Source of the DNA: Hymenoscyphus infarciens
Taxonomy: Eukaryota; Ascomycota; Leotiomycetes; Helotiales; Helotiaceae
Assembly: GCA_001414345.1 (NCBI GenBank)
Contig: LLCB01000102.1
Location: 62,001-126,000, forward strand
Length of the DNA: 64,000 nt
Direction: 5' to 3'
Shown: positions 47,438 to 59,921 of the stretch, in pieces
Position numbering within the stretch: position 1 is the first letter of the stretch
How the letters are laid out: each line of letters begins with the position of its first letter
Program-made: the position numbers and the translations under genes
The notes under the pieces: generated by a model
What the model was told of the DNA's origin: nothing
The model's database searches: none
What the model saw: only the letters and a program-made list of their open reading frames with translations

Positions 47438-47659
47438 TGCGACTGGCCTGGACGAAGTTGCTTCTGCGACCGGTGGTCTCCTCTCAGGCATGCCGTTTGA
47501 TATAATGAGAGACTCGATCTTGGGAACGAAACCTGTGGGCATGGCATGCTTCCAGTGTTGCCAGGATTAGTTCACAGGATTCATAACCAAAGTAAATATA
47601 CCTTCTTAACGTTGATACTTAGTGAACATCTGTTCGTAACTGAGGAAATTATATGCCTC

Positions 47660-48578
47660 TTACCAAGCTCCCTTCCAGTCGGCATCCTTTAAAAGGTACT
47701 TATAGTCGAGGTGGAATGCTACCCAGACATAATTCGTCCAGCCAATGGAGGCGTTCCTCAAGGATACATAGCGAAGACCAAGAATGCCTTTCCAGTGAAT
47801 ATCCTCCAATGTACCTCTAGGAGTCATTTTGGTGGATAGCTCCTTATTCATAGCGGCAAGGAAACCATCCACGGTAAATTTTTGGCTACCATATGGGCTT
47901 CCGTCCAACTTGAATTCATTTTATTCCTCGACGGACCCCCATCCGTCTTTCTTAGCCTCTTAGTCGATAGCAACTCGGAGCTTCTTCGTTTCAGCGTCCT
48001 ACATGATTTGCAATACGCTAGGCGCGGCAGCCACTTGTCTGTCGTTCTGCGGAATGACGAGTTGTGAAGAAACATTCCATTGCAGGCCCATTTGAACTTG
48101 CTCCCGGGTGGGAGCGTCCAAAGGGTTGCCTTGTCGGTTCGAATTCGTCGCAGGTGGATCTCGGGCTGCTAGTGTCGAAACTGAGGCTGTCGCGGGGCCT
48201 GGAGTTGCGATATTCCCACCAGAACTTCCGGGAGTTGGTGGTGGTGCCGAGATCGATCTCTGCATACTTGAAGCTGCAGCATTCGCGGTCTTTTCCGCGT
48301 CCTTTTTCGCCAGGCGGCGTTTAATTAAATCCCTGCTGATCTCGCGGCTCTCGGCCATAGAGACGGTTCCATGTTTGGAACCCAGTCATGTACTCGATGA
48401 GTTCTGGGCTGCCGTCGGGGGCATAGATCTTGGCTGCTCTCTCCATGGCGTCGAGTACCGTCAACAGGCCCTCTTCGGTCCGAGGGATTCTGCAAGCAGG
48501 AATTGGAGCTCTGGTCGCGAGTATTCCGAGCATACGCTCGATATGGATTGCATGTGGTTTGGGTGGGTTGTCTGCCAT
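47660..48578 (-). pseudogene. Decayed gene of unknown family beside the RIP block
   Basis: Starting at the ATG at 48578 (MADNPPKPHAIHIERMLG), the frame is coherent through GFQTWNRLYGREPRDQQG and then shifts by a one-base-type lesion near 48330-48345. It continues LIKRRLAKKDAEKTANAAAS, a Pro/Ser/Ala linker and EQVQMGLQWNVSSQLV. Three in-frame stops follow: TAG at 48001-47999, TAA at 47962-47960 and TAA at 47923-47921. After them the frame is again protein-like (LDGSPYGSQKFTVDGFLAAM, GWTNYVWVAFHLDYKYLLKD) to a final TAG at 47660. All three internal stops can be read as CAG/CAA with C changed to T, as RIP produces. I do not recognise the family; intact it would be about 305 residues. Confidence 0.7.
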
Positions 48579-48867
48579 GATGGCGTGTTTTGGTGTTGAC
48601 GTTGGTGATGCGTCAGTTTTAGGGATGCTTATTCTTACGTTTCGTAAAGCAATACGAAACGCTCATTTGGCGTAAAGCGTAATATGGCTGTTGGCGTTAT
48701 TATGGGATAAATTTTAGGCATAAAAGTGTACAAATATAGTACTGAAATGTGGCCTTTTAGTATAAAAGTAATAATTTATAATATAATTATCTAGAATAAT
48801 ATAATTATCTAGAATAATTATATAGAATAATTAAAGCTATTCCTAGAATCGTCATCGCTCTTATTAT

Positions 48868-48883
48868 CTTCGTCGTGGTCGTG

Positions 48884-48916
<33 letters not shown>

Positions 48917-48940
48917 CTCGTCGTCCTCGTCCTCTTAGTA
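48868..48940. repeat. GTC/CTC trinucleotide repeat
   Basis: A run of gtc and ctc triplets at the edge of the RIP block. Read on the minus strand it codes an Asp/Glu tract (EDEDDEDDDDDD then HDHDEDNKSDDDSRNS). It may be a surviving acidic tail of a lost gene or a plain microsatellite. Confidence 0.8.
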
Positions 48941-49390
48941 ATATATCCTCTCTATTCTACTTCTATACTACTTTATCCTAATCGGTTTCGCCGCTCGTAT
49001 AACTAATATTTCGCTTTATTACTTTATTACTTTATCGACACCTTTAACGTTCTTTATCTTAATAAATTAGGCTTTTACTTTAAGACTAAGGTTATAGACT
49101 CTTCGGTTTAATATTATAGAAGTGTTTTAAGCTACTTATAGTATTATAGAAAAATGTTATTTTAGGAAAGAAGTTCTAAAGTAGAAAATTTTCAAGTAAG
49201 CGAAGTAAGTGCTAGCACGTGATAGGAAATAGAGGCTTCCTATTAGCTAATGAAACTCTTAGTAATATAATAAAGCATATAGCTTATTTAGCCTTACTTT
49301 ATACTTTATTCGTATTATATCTTAGCTTTTTGTAAAGGTAATATCCCTAGTTAGTTTAATAATAGATAGATAGATAATAATAGTAGATTA

Positions 49391-49925
49391 GCGATACTAA
49401 TCGCTCGGTCTACCTCTTACCTAATCCGCTTCGCGTATTAGGTAAGAGAGAGTAATATAATAAAACCAGTAATATAACTACTTTTAGTTTATACTAAAAT
49501 ACGTTATTTTTAAAAATATATAATAAAACAATAACGCTTTATTATATTCTAATTTTAATTAGAGTCTCTTATTTTAAACTTAATAAATAGAATTATAAAG
49601 TAAGATTTATCTATCTAGTATCTATCTAGTTCTTAAATCTAACTTCTAAGAAAGCTACTACTAAATCTCTAGAAAAATTTAGTAAAGCCTAGAATATAGA
49701 AGATATAATTATATTTTAAAGATTAAATATATGTTTAAGCTATATATTAATAGTAGGAATATATTAGAGTAGTTTTAGTAGAAAAGATAGAGAGTTATTA
49801 GAGGCTAGTTAAGGCGATTTTAGTATAAACAAAAGTAGTTATATTACTAGTTTTATTATATTACTCTCTCTTATCTAAAATACGAAGCGGATTAGATAAG
49901 AGAGAGACTAAGCGATTAAAGTAGC
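49391..49925. mobile_element. Non-autonomous TIR element (MITE-like) with ~110-bp inverted arms
   Basis: The left arm at about 49391-49500 aligns over its whole length with the reverse complement of about 49817-49925. Shared words include agtagttatattact, ttttattatattactctctctta and gaagcggatta. Differences are mainly C/T and G/A (for example ttaccta against ttatcta, gaccgagcg against gactaagcg) plus a one-base gap near ataaac. The roughly 315-bp interior is AT-rich and non-coding. An inner palindrome (ctcttacctaat with attaggtaagag) lies within each arm. The target-site duplication is not recognisable after mutation. Confidence 0.75.
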
Positions 49926-51767
49926 TTAGTAGACGTGTTATTATATTATATTACGTAATACTAATTTTATCTTTAGCCTATCTTAAAGGGTTTTAGTAGA
50001 GCTAGTAGACTCTTAATAGACTCTTAGACGAGAGTTAAAGCGTATTAATTATTCGAATATTATAGAGCTTCTAAAGATAATCGCTTTTATATCTAAGACT
50101 TAAGTTTTTTTAAGAGCTAAGGATCTTTAAGAGTTAAGATCCTCGCTTAAGAGTTAAAATCGCTTAAGAGTTATAATTAGTAAAGCCTTAGTAAGAGCTA
50201 GGTACGTAGAGGCTAGAGACTAGGCTAGATATAAGTATCTCTTATACTTCTTTACTATAATAAGAGTAGTATAGAGTATTTAGCCTCTACTAGTATACGT
50301 AGAATAACTTTCGCTAAATTAGTCGAATTCTTTATTTATATTATAATAGTATTAACGTTAATTCTTTATAAGTAATACCGAGTTATATAAGTATCTCTAT
50401 CTACTAGCTTAGTATAGTACTTCTGCCTAGAGTATAGTTCTTCTAGCTAGTATATACTTATACTAGTCTTAAAGAGCTTTAACTCTTAAGAGTTATTTAA
50501 GAAGTAAGAGCTTTTAATAATTAATTCTCTCTTAAGAATTAAGCTCACTTAATAGTTAAGGATTTTAAGCTTTAAACTCTTAATTATCGTCTAATAGTTA
50601 AGATATCTATTTTCTCTTATATAAGAATTACTTATACTTAGTTATTATATAATACTCTTTTACTAGTCTACCTCTACTATCTAAACTCTATAAGATAGAA
50701 CCTTAGGCTAAGACGTTTATATACGCTTATATACGCGCTAGAATTAGTAACTAAGAGCTTATATTATTTCTTTATCTCTTTAGTTATTCTTATACTCTAT
50801 ATAATTTAGTAGAATATAGTTCTAATCTTATTCTAATATAATAAAATATTTAAATTATTATCTTATTTTTTAAACTCTACTAAAGTATATAATAATATAG
50901 AACTTTAATAATAATTTACTTATAATCTTATAGTTAAAAAGCTCTACTAAGAAAATTATTCTTTTAGTATAAATTAGTTTATAATATAAGTATATAAGCT
51001 AAGTTTCCTCTATTTACTTCTACTACTTCTACTACTTCTATTACTACTTTTATACTCTTTTAATCTACTTTTTACTTAATATACCTTCTCTAGAATAGTA
51101 TAAAGCTAATACTACTTCTAGTACTAAAAAGTCTACTAAAAAAGCTTCTAAAAAGAAGGTATTTTATATTATAAATATATAATATAGAAAGAGCTTAATC
51201 TTTAAAGAACTATCTAAGCTAGCTACTTATAGCTAAAAAAAGAACGCTAGACGCTAGCTAAGCAAGTAGATATATAACTAGAATATAAGAGACTCTTTAC
51301 TTTTATAATAATATCTCTTAAAATCAAGTATATTTCTAAGCTTCTTAAGAAGAAAGTTAATCTTATATATATAAATAATACTAATAGTAATAATAGTAAA
51401 GAAATAGAGAATATTATAAAAGATACTTTAATATAATTATTTATACTAAATATTTTAAGAGTATATTATATATACTAACTTCTATATATATAAGTATCTA
51501 AAAAACTACTTATAAATAGATTAATTATATAAAAATATAGTAGTAGTAGTAAATGTTTTAAATTTATACTATTATATTAAAATACTTCTTTATATCTATT
51601 TTTCTTACTTTTACCTTTGAATTATATAAAACTAATAAAGTTTTTTAGTCTCTTTTTTACTACTAGAAGTCTTTATATAATATATTATAATATAAGTACT
51701 TATAGAGTAGTATCTATATATCGCTAGAAAAATATATTAGTTCTAAAGCTTAAAGTCTTCTTTATAT

Positions 51768-51900
51768 TTATTATTAGTATAACTTATAGTTATAAAAGCG
51801 ATATAAAAAGAGTTGTATTATCGTTCGTATATACTAAGTAAAGCTAGCTACGATGCCTACTTAAGTAGCTCTTAAGCGAGAAGCACGTGTACTCACGTAT
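51768..51900. repeat. Dispersed repeat copy matching the left edge of the window
   Basis: This segment aligns with the reverse complement of about 1527-1660. Words in common include gttgtattatcgttcgt, agtaaagctagcta, atgcctac and cttaagcgaga. Most differences are C to T or G to A in this copy (for example ccgagtaaagc against ctaagtaaagc), so it is the more heavily mutated copy. Confidence 0.8.
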
Positions 51901-54900
51901 ACTAATCCGAATCGCTATTTACTCTTAAATATATACCGACATTTATAATATACTTTATAATAAGAAATATATAAGAAGAGCTAGAACTTTAAAAGAGAGA
52001 GAGTAGAGGCTACTATCTACTACTTTAATTTATATAAAAGCGTAGATATAAAAAGCTTAAGTCTTATTTTTATATATTCTATTCTTCTACTAATATTCTA
52101 AAGAAGAATTAGTATATAAAGCTATTACTATCTTTTAAGTACTTATATACTATATTTAAGAAATATATCTATCTACTATAAAATATATCTATTAATAAGA
52201 TAATTATAAGATTTAAAGAAAGATCTAAGTATATTTTAAAGTATAAGTATAAACTACTTCTAGAGAAGTATAAAAACTAGGCTTTATATTTTATAAAATA
52301 TATATATAACTTTCTCTTTTATTCTTATATTTATAAAACTCTAGAACTAGTCTAAAAGAATAGTATTATATCTACTAGTAAAATATATAAGAAAATTAAT
52401 TTTACTTCTTCTAGTTTATTTATTTTTATATAACTCTAGTTTAATATATTTTAATATAACTCTAGCTAATATTTCTACTTATAGATTTAATAGTATATTA
52501 GCTTATAAAGTCTCTTCTTTATTAATTCTACTAATTTATAATCTATATAGATAATTATTTCTTATTACTAGAATTGTTTAATAAGCTTCTTAAGCTTAGT
52601 ATTAGCGTAGTAGACACTTACTATACTTATATTATTAAACTATTCTTTCTATACTTAATTAAGACTTAGAAGAAGATAGTTACCGCGGTTTCTAGTATAT
52701 TCTTAAATTTTTAGCTTTTTTAGCTTTTATATAATAAGCTAATATACTAGTTGAAAGTATAATTAATAAAAGTGATAATACTTATACTAATCTAGTATTA
52801 TAGTAAATAAAATCGCTTAGAAGCTTTTTATTTACTAATTATTATCTTTACTACTACTACTCTTAGAAGTCTAAAAAGTATATAAACTAAAACTTTAATA
52901 TAATATAAACCTTTACTAAAACCTACCTATTATATAATATTTTAATAACTATAATAGATATATAAGAGAAGTAGATATTAGAGAGTAATTATATAAGAAC
53001 TAAGGAATTTAGTAAACTTAGTAAAGAATATAATAGTTTTTATTTTATTAGTTTATAGATATTACTATAGTAAACTCTTATTTACTTTAGCTTTAGAATA
53101 GATATAAGTTTATCTAATTAGATAAGAGATATATACTAATATTTAATAGATTCTACTTTATAATTCTTATATAAAACCCTCTAATTATTACTTATATACT
53201 CTCTATTTAAAACTTCTTAGCTTATATACTAATTTATTTATCTTAATAAAGCAGATAATATTATAAAACCTTAAAAGTAATACTCTATCTATCTTTATAC
53301 TTAGTATATAGCTTTTACTAAAAGATTATATTATTAGAGCCTATTTAGCTAGTATATCTTTTAGATAATTTAGTCTATATACTACTAAGAAAGTATTATA
53401 ATAAAGATAGATAATTTAATATATTTAACACTTTAATATATACTAAATCGTTTAGCTTATATATTTTTTAAGCTAGATTATTTAGCTAAATAATCTAATA
53501 TTTCTTTAAAAGATTATCTTTACTAAAAAAAGTAATTATTCTATTATCGTTAAAACTATAATAATTAGAATATTTTCTAGTATATATTTTATTCTTCTAC
53601 TATTAATACTAGTACTAGAGGCTATTATAACTCTTACTAATAATTATAATAAAGAGCTAAACGATTATAGAAGTTATTATTAGATAATTAGATAATTAAA
53701 GAAATATATACTAAGCTACTTTTAAAAAGTCTCGGTATATTTATTAGATAATTTAATATTATCTTATAATAAGCTAAATAGACTCTTAGTATAAAATATA
53801 AAGAAATAAACTTTTAAGTAAATTACTCTTAGAAGAAGTACGTCTACTTTATCTACGTTAAACTAAGAGCTAGTATAAGTAGTATAATATATCTATTTAT
53901 TATAATAATTAGCTATATTAGAAATGATTCTATAAGATAGAAGTTATTAAGAATATAAAAGTAGAAGAGATTAAATAAAGAGATAGAAAGAGATATAGCT
54001 CTATTATATATAGAGTAAGTATAAATAGCTTTAATTTAGATTTTAATATCTTAGTACTCTTAAACTAGTTTAGTAGTATTGTAGTTTAAAGTAACTTAGA
54101 TTTTAGTCTAGAACTATTTTAAATAAGAGTAGTTTCTAACTAGACTATTAAACGCGTCTATATAGAGAGTATAAGAATAACTAAAGAGATATTCTCTTCT
54201 TTATTAGTAGAATCTTTATTTATAGCTCTTTTAATAGCTATTAGATAAGTACTTAACCTAGGCTTATTCTACTATAGAAATATAAATAACTTATATTTCT
54301 TTATTTTATTATATCTTATCTCTTATATTATTACCTGCTCGGCTACTCTATTTATATTTAAACTATATTCTATTCTTCTATCTTATCTATTAAGAAGCTC
54401 TACTCTCTTAAGAAAGAGATTGAAAATCCTTATATAAGTTATCTAAGTCTCTAGATATTACGCTTTAATCTCTTAAAAGAGCTACTAATATATTCTTCTA
54501 AAATATCTTTAGACGTCTACTATTTATTCTAAGAGTAATATCTAACTACTAATAAAAGTTTAGAAGATTTATATATCTCTAGACGTTAACTAATATAGTA
54601 TTTGCTTTTAAGAGCGCTCTTTAAAGTCCTACGCTCTTAAAAGAGCCTCTACTAATACTATCTACTCTTAAGAATAGTATTTAAAATTCTAGATCTAATC
54701 TATATTATCTTAAGACGTCTATCTAAAATAACTCTTACTTTTAAGAGAATCGTAGAAGATTTTCTTTTCTAATAAGAAGTTATATTAGTTAAGAGTAACC
54801 TCTATTAGTCTTAGATATAACTAGTCTAAGTACTACTTTTTACTTATATATCTTAAATCCGAATCTATAGTAATTACTAATAAGGAAATAGTACTAAATA

Positions 54901-56159
54901 TCTTTTTAGATATAGAGATAATATTTCTCTTATATAGTTATCTAGCTAAGGTTTTATCTCTCTCTATAAAAGAAGATTCGCTATATATTTAAGAGGTTCT
55001 AGATAAGCGTTTTAGAGGTAGATTAATAAATTCTTAGCTTATAGCTTTATAACTAGCGTAGAATCCTTTCTTGTTTTAAGCTTAGTATAATTAGAATTTA
55101 ACGCTCTTTTATTATAAATTTATAAAGAACTTAATTAAGATATAGCTAGAAGTCGCTTATTATAGTAGAAGTTAATATATATTAACGTTAGTATATTAAC
55201 TTTAAAGATCTATTATATCGATAATAGGTTCTTACTAACTAGTATAGAATCTTTTCTAGATTCGAGACACCTAGTAGTTAGAATTTAATAGTTCTAGTAT
55301 AATCGAATTTTAATCTACTTCTAACTTAATCCTAAGTATAAAATCTTTAACTTAATAGTAGAAGAGATTATAGCTTCCTAGATCTTAAACTAACTAGTTT
55401 CTATATACTAGTATCTTTTAGATAATATTCTCTATTTCTATAAGTTATATAATATTACTTTTAATATTATAAATATAAATATATATTCTTTTTATAGAGT
55501 TATTCTTAATAACTACTACTAGAGTATATCTTTTACTCTAATATTCTCTATATTTTATCCTCTTAGCTATAGATTTAATAAAAAGCGTCTTAAGCTCTAA
55601 GCGTTAAATTAAAGAGATAAGTATAAGTAACTTAGTATTAATCTAAAGCCGAACCTAGAGAAATCTAGGAAAGTAGCTATATTTAAGTCTCTAGTAGCTT
55701 AGTTTAGTTATTATCTAATAATAGTTCTCTTAGAAGATAATCTCTAATAGACTTATAGTATCTAAGAAGCTATAGACCTATCTAGTATATAAGAGAATCT
55801 TTGTATTTTAATAGATTAAGAAGATTCTAAGTACTCTCTAGAACTATATAAGTTATTAATAGACCGGCTATAGAACCGCTTATAGATAGGCTTCTCTATA
55901 GAGCGCTATTTACTAAAAAGAGACTTTCTATATAACTGTTTTCGTATAAATTAGCTAGTACTAGCGAAATCGTTTCTTACGACCTCTATTATATAAAGAC
56001 AGATACTACGGAATCTTATTAGATAATACTATAGAAGCTCTATATCTAATAAGCTAGAGAGTAGTTAGTAGCGAGTAGAATTATCTCTTATATCTTAGAG
56101 ATAAACGACTTAAAAATCTAAGTAGAAGAGTTAGCGAGTTTCTTATCTTATCTATTTAG

Positions 56160-56880
56160 AGCTAAAGTAGACTATAGACTCGGCAGAAGAAGCTTTTAAA
56201 TCAGTAATACTTCTATATAGACAAGAACCTAAACTTATAATAAACTTAAGAAACAACTTCCTATATTTAGAAGAGCTTCTCTCTAAGAACCTTCTTAATC
56301 CCAGGCTAGCGCTAATTCAAAGTAGCTACTTATTCCTTATCTATAGTAATATAGTTAAAGTAGACTATACTCTTATAAAGTATAGTTTTACTTAGATTAT
56401 ATTCTCTACTAAGTAGTTAGTAGCGTCTAAGAGGTTCGCGTATTACTCGGCGAGCTAGTTATCGAAGTTTAGAAAGAAGAGTCCTTCTTAGTCAAAGTAT
56501 TAAAACTAAGTTATAAGCTCTGCCGCGTATAGTAGAACCACCGGCTCATAACTAAAGACTGTTCCTAGGACGCGGTGTATATTCCGAAAGTAGTTCTCTC
56601 AAAAGGTGTTCTTAGTCCGCGGACGGTTAGTGAATTCTAGAGTTTACGCTCCTTTACGTAGGAATTTCTATAGCATCTTATCACGATGCGTATAATAAGG
56701 GTAAAACGTCGTTATAGCGGCGTTTGGATTTTCGGGCGTTACGAAAGATAAAGAAATTAGGAGGAGGAAGTCAACTCGTGTCTGTAATAGTGGTTCGCGT
56801 AAGGAAGGTAAAAGCGGCGCTTGATTGAAGTAGCACCCTCGTCGAACCCAACTTTGAAAGAACTATTCAATGTTAATATT
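56160..56880 (+). pseudogene. Less-decayed coding relic inside the RIP block
   Basis: Higher G+C than its surroundings. One plus frame is stop-free for about 75 codons around 56170-56395 (with AEEAFKSVILLYRQEPKL and LIYSNIVKVDYTLIKY). Another plus frame from about 56380 looks protein-like if its stops are read as glutamine: EVRVLLGELVIEV, KEESFLVKVLKLSYKLCRV, DAVYIPKVVLSKGVLSPRT, RRLIEVAPSSNPTLKELF. Every in-frame stop noted in both is TAA or TAG, never TGA. It is probably a remnant of an element-borne or captured gene. The family is not recognised and the true frame is uncertain. Confidence 0.45.
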
Positions 56881-58983
56881 TCTATTTATAATCTGTTCTC
56901 TAATATTAGATAGTCAGTTATAGTTACTAATATGTTTCCTTAATAGAAATTATAAATATATATAAACCGTGTACGATTATTTAATATAGTAAATATTTAT
57001 GTTTAAGTATTAGTATAGTTACTTTAGAATAGGTAAGTATTATAGTTTATTAATTAAGGTAGATAGTTATAGAAGTTAAATTTAAATCTATAATATATAA
57101 TAAGTATAAGTCTCTAGACCTTTATACTAATCTTAAGATCTACCTCTCTTTATATTTCTAAACTCGTTACTCTTAAGAGCTATCTCTTTACTAATCCTAA
57201 GATCTATCTTTATATATATTCTACTTTATATAGCTACTCTTACTACTTCTAAAGCTATCTCGATTAAGCTTAAGATCGATCTTTATATATATTATACTTT
57301 ATCTCGTTAACCTCCTAGCTCTTAAGAGTAAACTCTCTAGAGATCTTAAGACCTTACTCGCTTCTTTTAATAATCTTAAGACTTATAAAGAAGGTATCTT
57401 ATTCTTAAGAACGACGTAACTTTCTTAGAAGTAAATAAAAAGCGTTATTATCTAGCTCTAATTATCTTAATTATAGTTAACCTATTCTCTTTCTAAAAGG
57501 GTTAATAATTTCTCTTTCTTATAGTATATTTAGGACATATACTATGTTAAATCTCGCTATACTTAATACTCTTAAAGGTTAATATCTATAAATATCTAAT
57601 CTACTTTTTAAAATCTAGACCTTAATTCTTCTAAGCTATATATATTAAGTAAGAATAGCGCTTAAAAATATTAAATATTTTATATAGGTAGTCTTAGATA
57701 TTAGGTACGTAAGTGTAACTAACTATATGTAAATCTAAGAGAATTGTAAATTTAAACTAGATAACCTACTTAAAATTTTTAATATTATAATAGTTTAAAA
57801 TTTTACTAATCTTTTACTTCTTTCTAGCTAGGGTTTCTAAGCCTATAGTTGCTTATAACTACTATTAGAGCTCTTAGTAAGAACCTAATAATATAGTATT
57901 CTTTTTAAGGTTCTCTAACTCTTATCTAGTAGTATCTAGTTAACCTTAGAGTATAGTATTAAGTTTAATCTTTCCTTCTAAGCTATTAATAGCACTAGTA
58001 ACTATAGTAGAGATAGTAGCCTTCTTTTTTAAAGCTTCGAGTTCTACCTTTTAAGTAGATTTACAAGTGTTGAATTACTCTTTAAATTAAGTTATATATA
58101 AACTAAATATATCTTTATATTACTTAGTTAATTGTTTAATAATAGTAGATATCTAGGTTATATATCCTTTCTTAAGTTTAGCCTTAAGCGTAGTCTTCTA
58201 AGTGCTATACTTGTCTTTAGTATAGTCGATAGTATTTAGAATATTATACTACTACGATATATTATTAGAAACCTACTTTAATATATACTATTTATACTAT
58301 TTAAATACTACGATTTCTAATAATATTATCCTTTATATTATTAGTATTTTAATCGATATTATAATAATATCGTAGTATTACTAAGCTATAATATTTAAGC
58401 TTTTTACTCTAGATTTTACTTTACTTCTTTTTAGTCTTTTATTTTAGCTTTATATAATATAACATATAATATAAAAAATATATAACTGAATAGCTAGAAT
58501 TATAGATCTATTTAAATAGAGTATTTTAAAAAAAGAATTATATAAATAGCTCTTAAATTAACCTAAATATTATAAGATTAAAAAGGTAGCTTATATAAGA
58601 TGAAAACATGTCTAGAAATCTCTTAATACTAAGTACTAATTTAATAATAATAATATTAGATTACTAGCTAGAATATAATAAACTAGTATATTAAATTCTA
58701 CTAAGTTTTACTCTTTAATTATAAGCAAATATTAACTAAATCGATAAATAAAAATTATTTTAGTCTAATAAGTAAGTGATAAAAGAGTATATAGAAAAAG
58801 TGTAAATAGCCTCATTTTGAGAAAAAGTGGGTTTTAGCACTTATAAGTTATTAAAAGATATACTATATAATATCACGATATTACGATTGTATTATAGCGT
58901 ATTTGGATACGTACTACTGGGATATCATGATAATATATTAATCTAAAATACTGTAGTATTTTATCACGATAATACTATCGACC

Positions 58984-59921
58984 ACACTGCTTGTCTTTGA
59001 GTTCCACTCTTCGCTTGGCAACAGATATAAGGTGCTCGCCTTCAAGTTTCAGCTTGCAAGTTTCCAATTCGGCCTTCAGGTCGGTATCAAGCTGAGTCGT
59101 CTTCCAAATGTCGAATTGCTTCTGAACGGACTCTGCGTGCTTCTCCTGGAGCTCCTGCTTGCGCGCCTCGAAGTCAGCCTTGAAGTCGACCTTAATTTTA
59201 ATCTTCCAAGAGTCGTATTCCTTTTCCAGTTCATTCTTCCGCTTGTTGACAGAAGTGGAGTGGTCGTCCTGGAGTTTCTGCCTGCGATCTTCGTAGCTCG
59301 TCTCTAACTCGGCCGTACAAGAAGCGTACCCAGCTTCAAGTTGCTCTGTTTGTTTCTAATAGTTCTTCTCGAGGTCTGCGATGCGGGCAGAGTATTTTTC
59401 CTCGAGTTTCTCTACTTCCTCAGTGCGAACTTTGGCTTTGAGCTCGGTCTGCTCTTACTAGAGTGCTATCTTAAGAGCATTAATTACTTTATATGACTTT
59501 TCGTATTCATCGCGGTGTTTATTTGCCTAGCGAGTCGCCTCTGCCTATGCTTTCTCGAGTATACCAATCGAGTCGAGGTGCTTCTGTTGAGCTTCGAGAA
59601 CTTGCTTCAACTGGTCGAATTGCTTTGCCAATTGATGCTGAGCGTCCCTGTAGAGACGCTCATCGGTGTCGCGACCTAGATTTTCGAGCACTTTGTCTTG
59701 AACATTGCTGGCTGCGGCGATCTTTTCGCTGAAATCTTGGAGTTGTTTGTTGATGGACTCCATGGTGACTGATGGTTGCTGGTCGCGATTCAATCTCCAA
59801 GTTGGACCTGGGCTATCTTCGTCTTCGTCTTCGTCCAATGTAAATGACCATTGTCGTTGAACTGGTCTTATTTTTTGGAGGTTGGTGGTTGTTCGTTCCC
59901 GCTGGAGACCAAGTTCACCAT
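58984..59921 (-). pseudogene. Coiled-coil protein gene, RIP-damaged and cut off by the repeat block
   Basis: The likely start at 59921 (MVNLVSSGNEQPPTSKK) is followed by a one-base frame lesion in the AAAAAA run near 59870. The frame then runs IRPVQRQWSFTLDEDEDED and TMESINKQLQDFSEKIAAAS through a long Glu/Lys/Gln coiled coil down to 58984. In-frame stops lie at 59547 (TAG), 59529 (TAG), 59460 (TAG), 59457 (TAA) and 59358 (TAG), each explicable as CAG/CAA. The 3' end is lost where the AT block begins. Heptad-rich stretches such as KLEEKYSARIADLEKNY and ARKQELQEKHAESVQKQ suggest a structural protein; the family is unknown. Confidence 0.7.

Larger units (their letters stand above)
46186..47659. 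other. Intergenic with tandem repeats
   Basis: About 1.5 kb. No gene is supported. Around 46930-47170 variants of a phrase containing gatcccaagatcttacc recur, and 47333-47437 is an 18-bp minisatellite. The open frames at 47148-47570 on both strands exist because the minisatellite unit is a multiple of three and stop-free. Confidence 0.6.
48705..58980. repeat. 10-kb RIP-degraded transposable-element block
   Basis: Extremely AT-rich and TpA-rich sequence with TAG/TAA every few codons in all frames and no stop-free frame of 60 codons opening with a start codon over 10 kb. Boundaries to normal composition are sharp at about 48700 and 58980. It is probably a nest of several elements. Identifiable pieces are a TIR element (49391-49925), a segment matching the window's left edge (51768-51900) and a less-decayed coding relic (about 56160-56880). 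No reverse transcriptase, integrase or transposase motif could be read with confidence, so no class is assigned. Confidence 0.9.

Noticed and set aside
47148..47570. Overlapping open frames on both strands
   Set aside because: Produced by the stop-free 18-bp minisatellite; no family similarity and several equivalent frames.
58249..58382. Possible second small inverted-repeat element (tactacgatatatt-like arms)
   Set aside because: Arm matches are short and imperfect and expected by chance in sequence this AT-rich.
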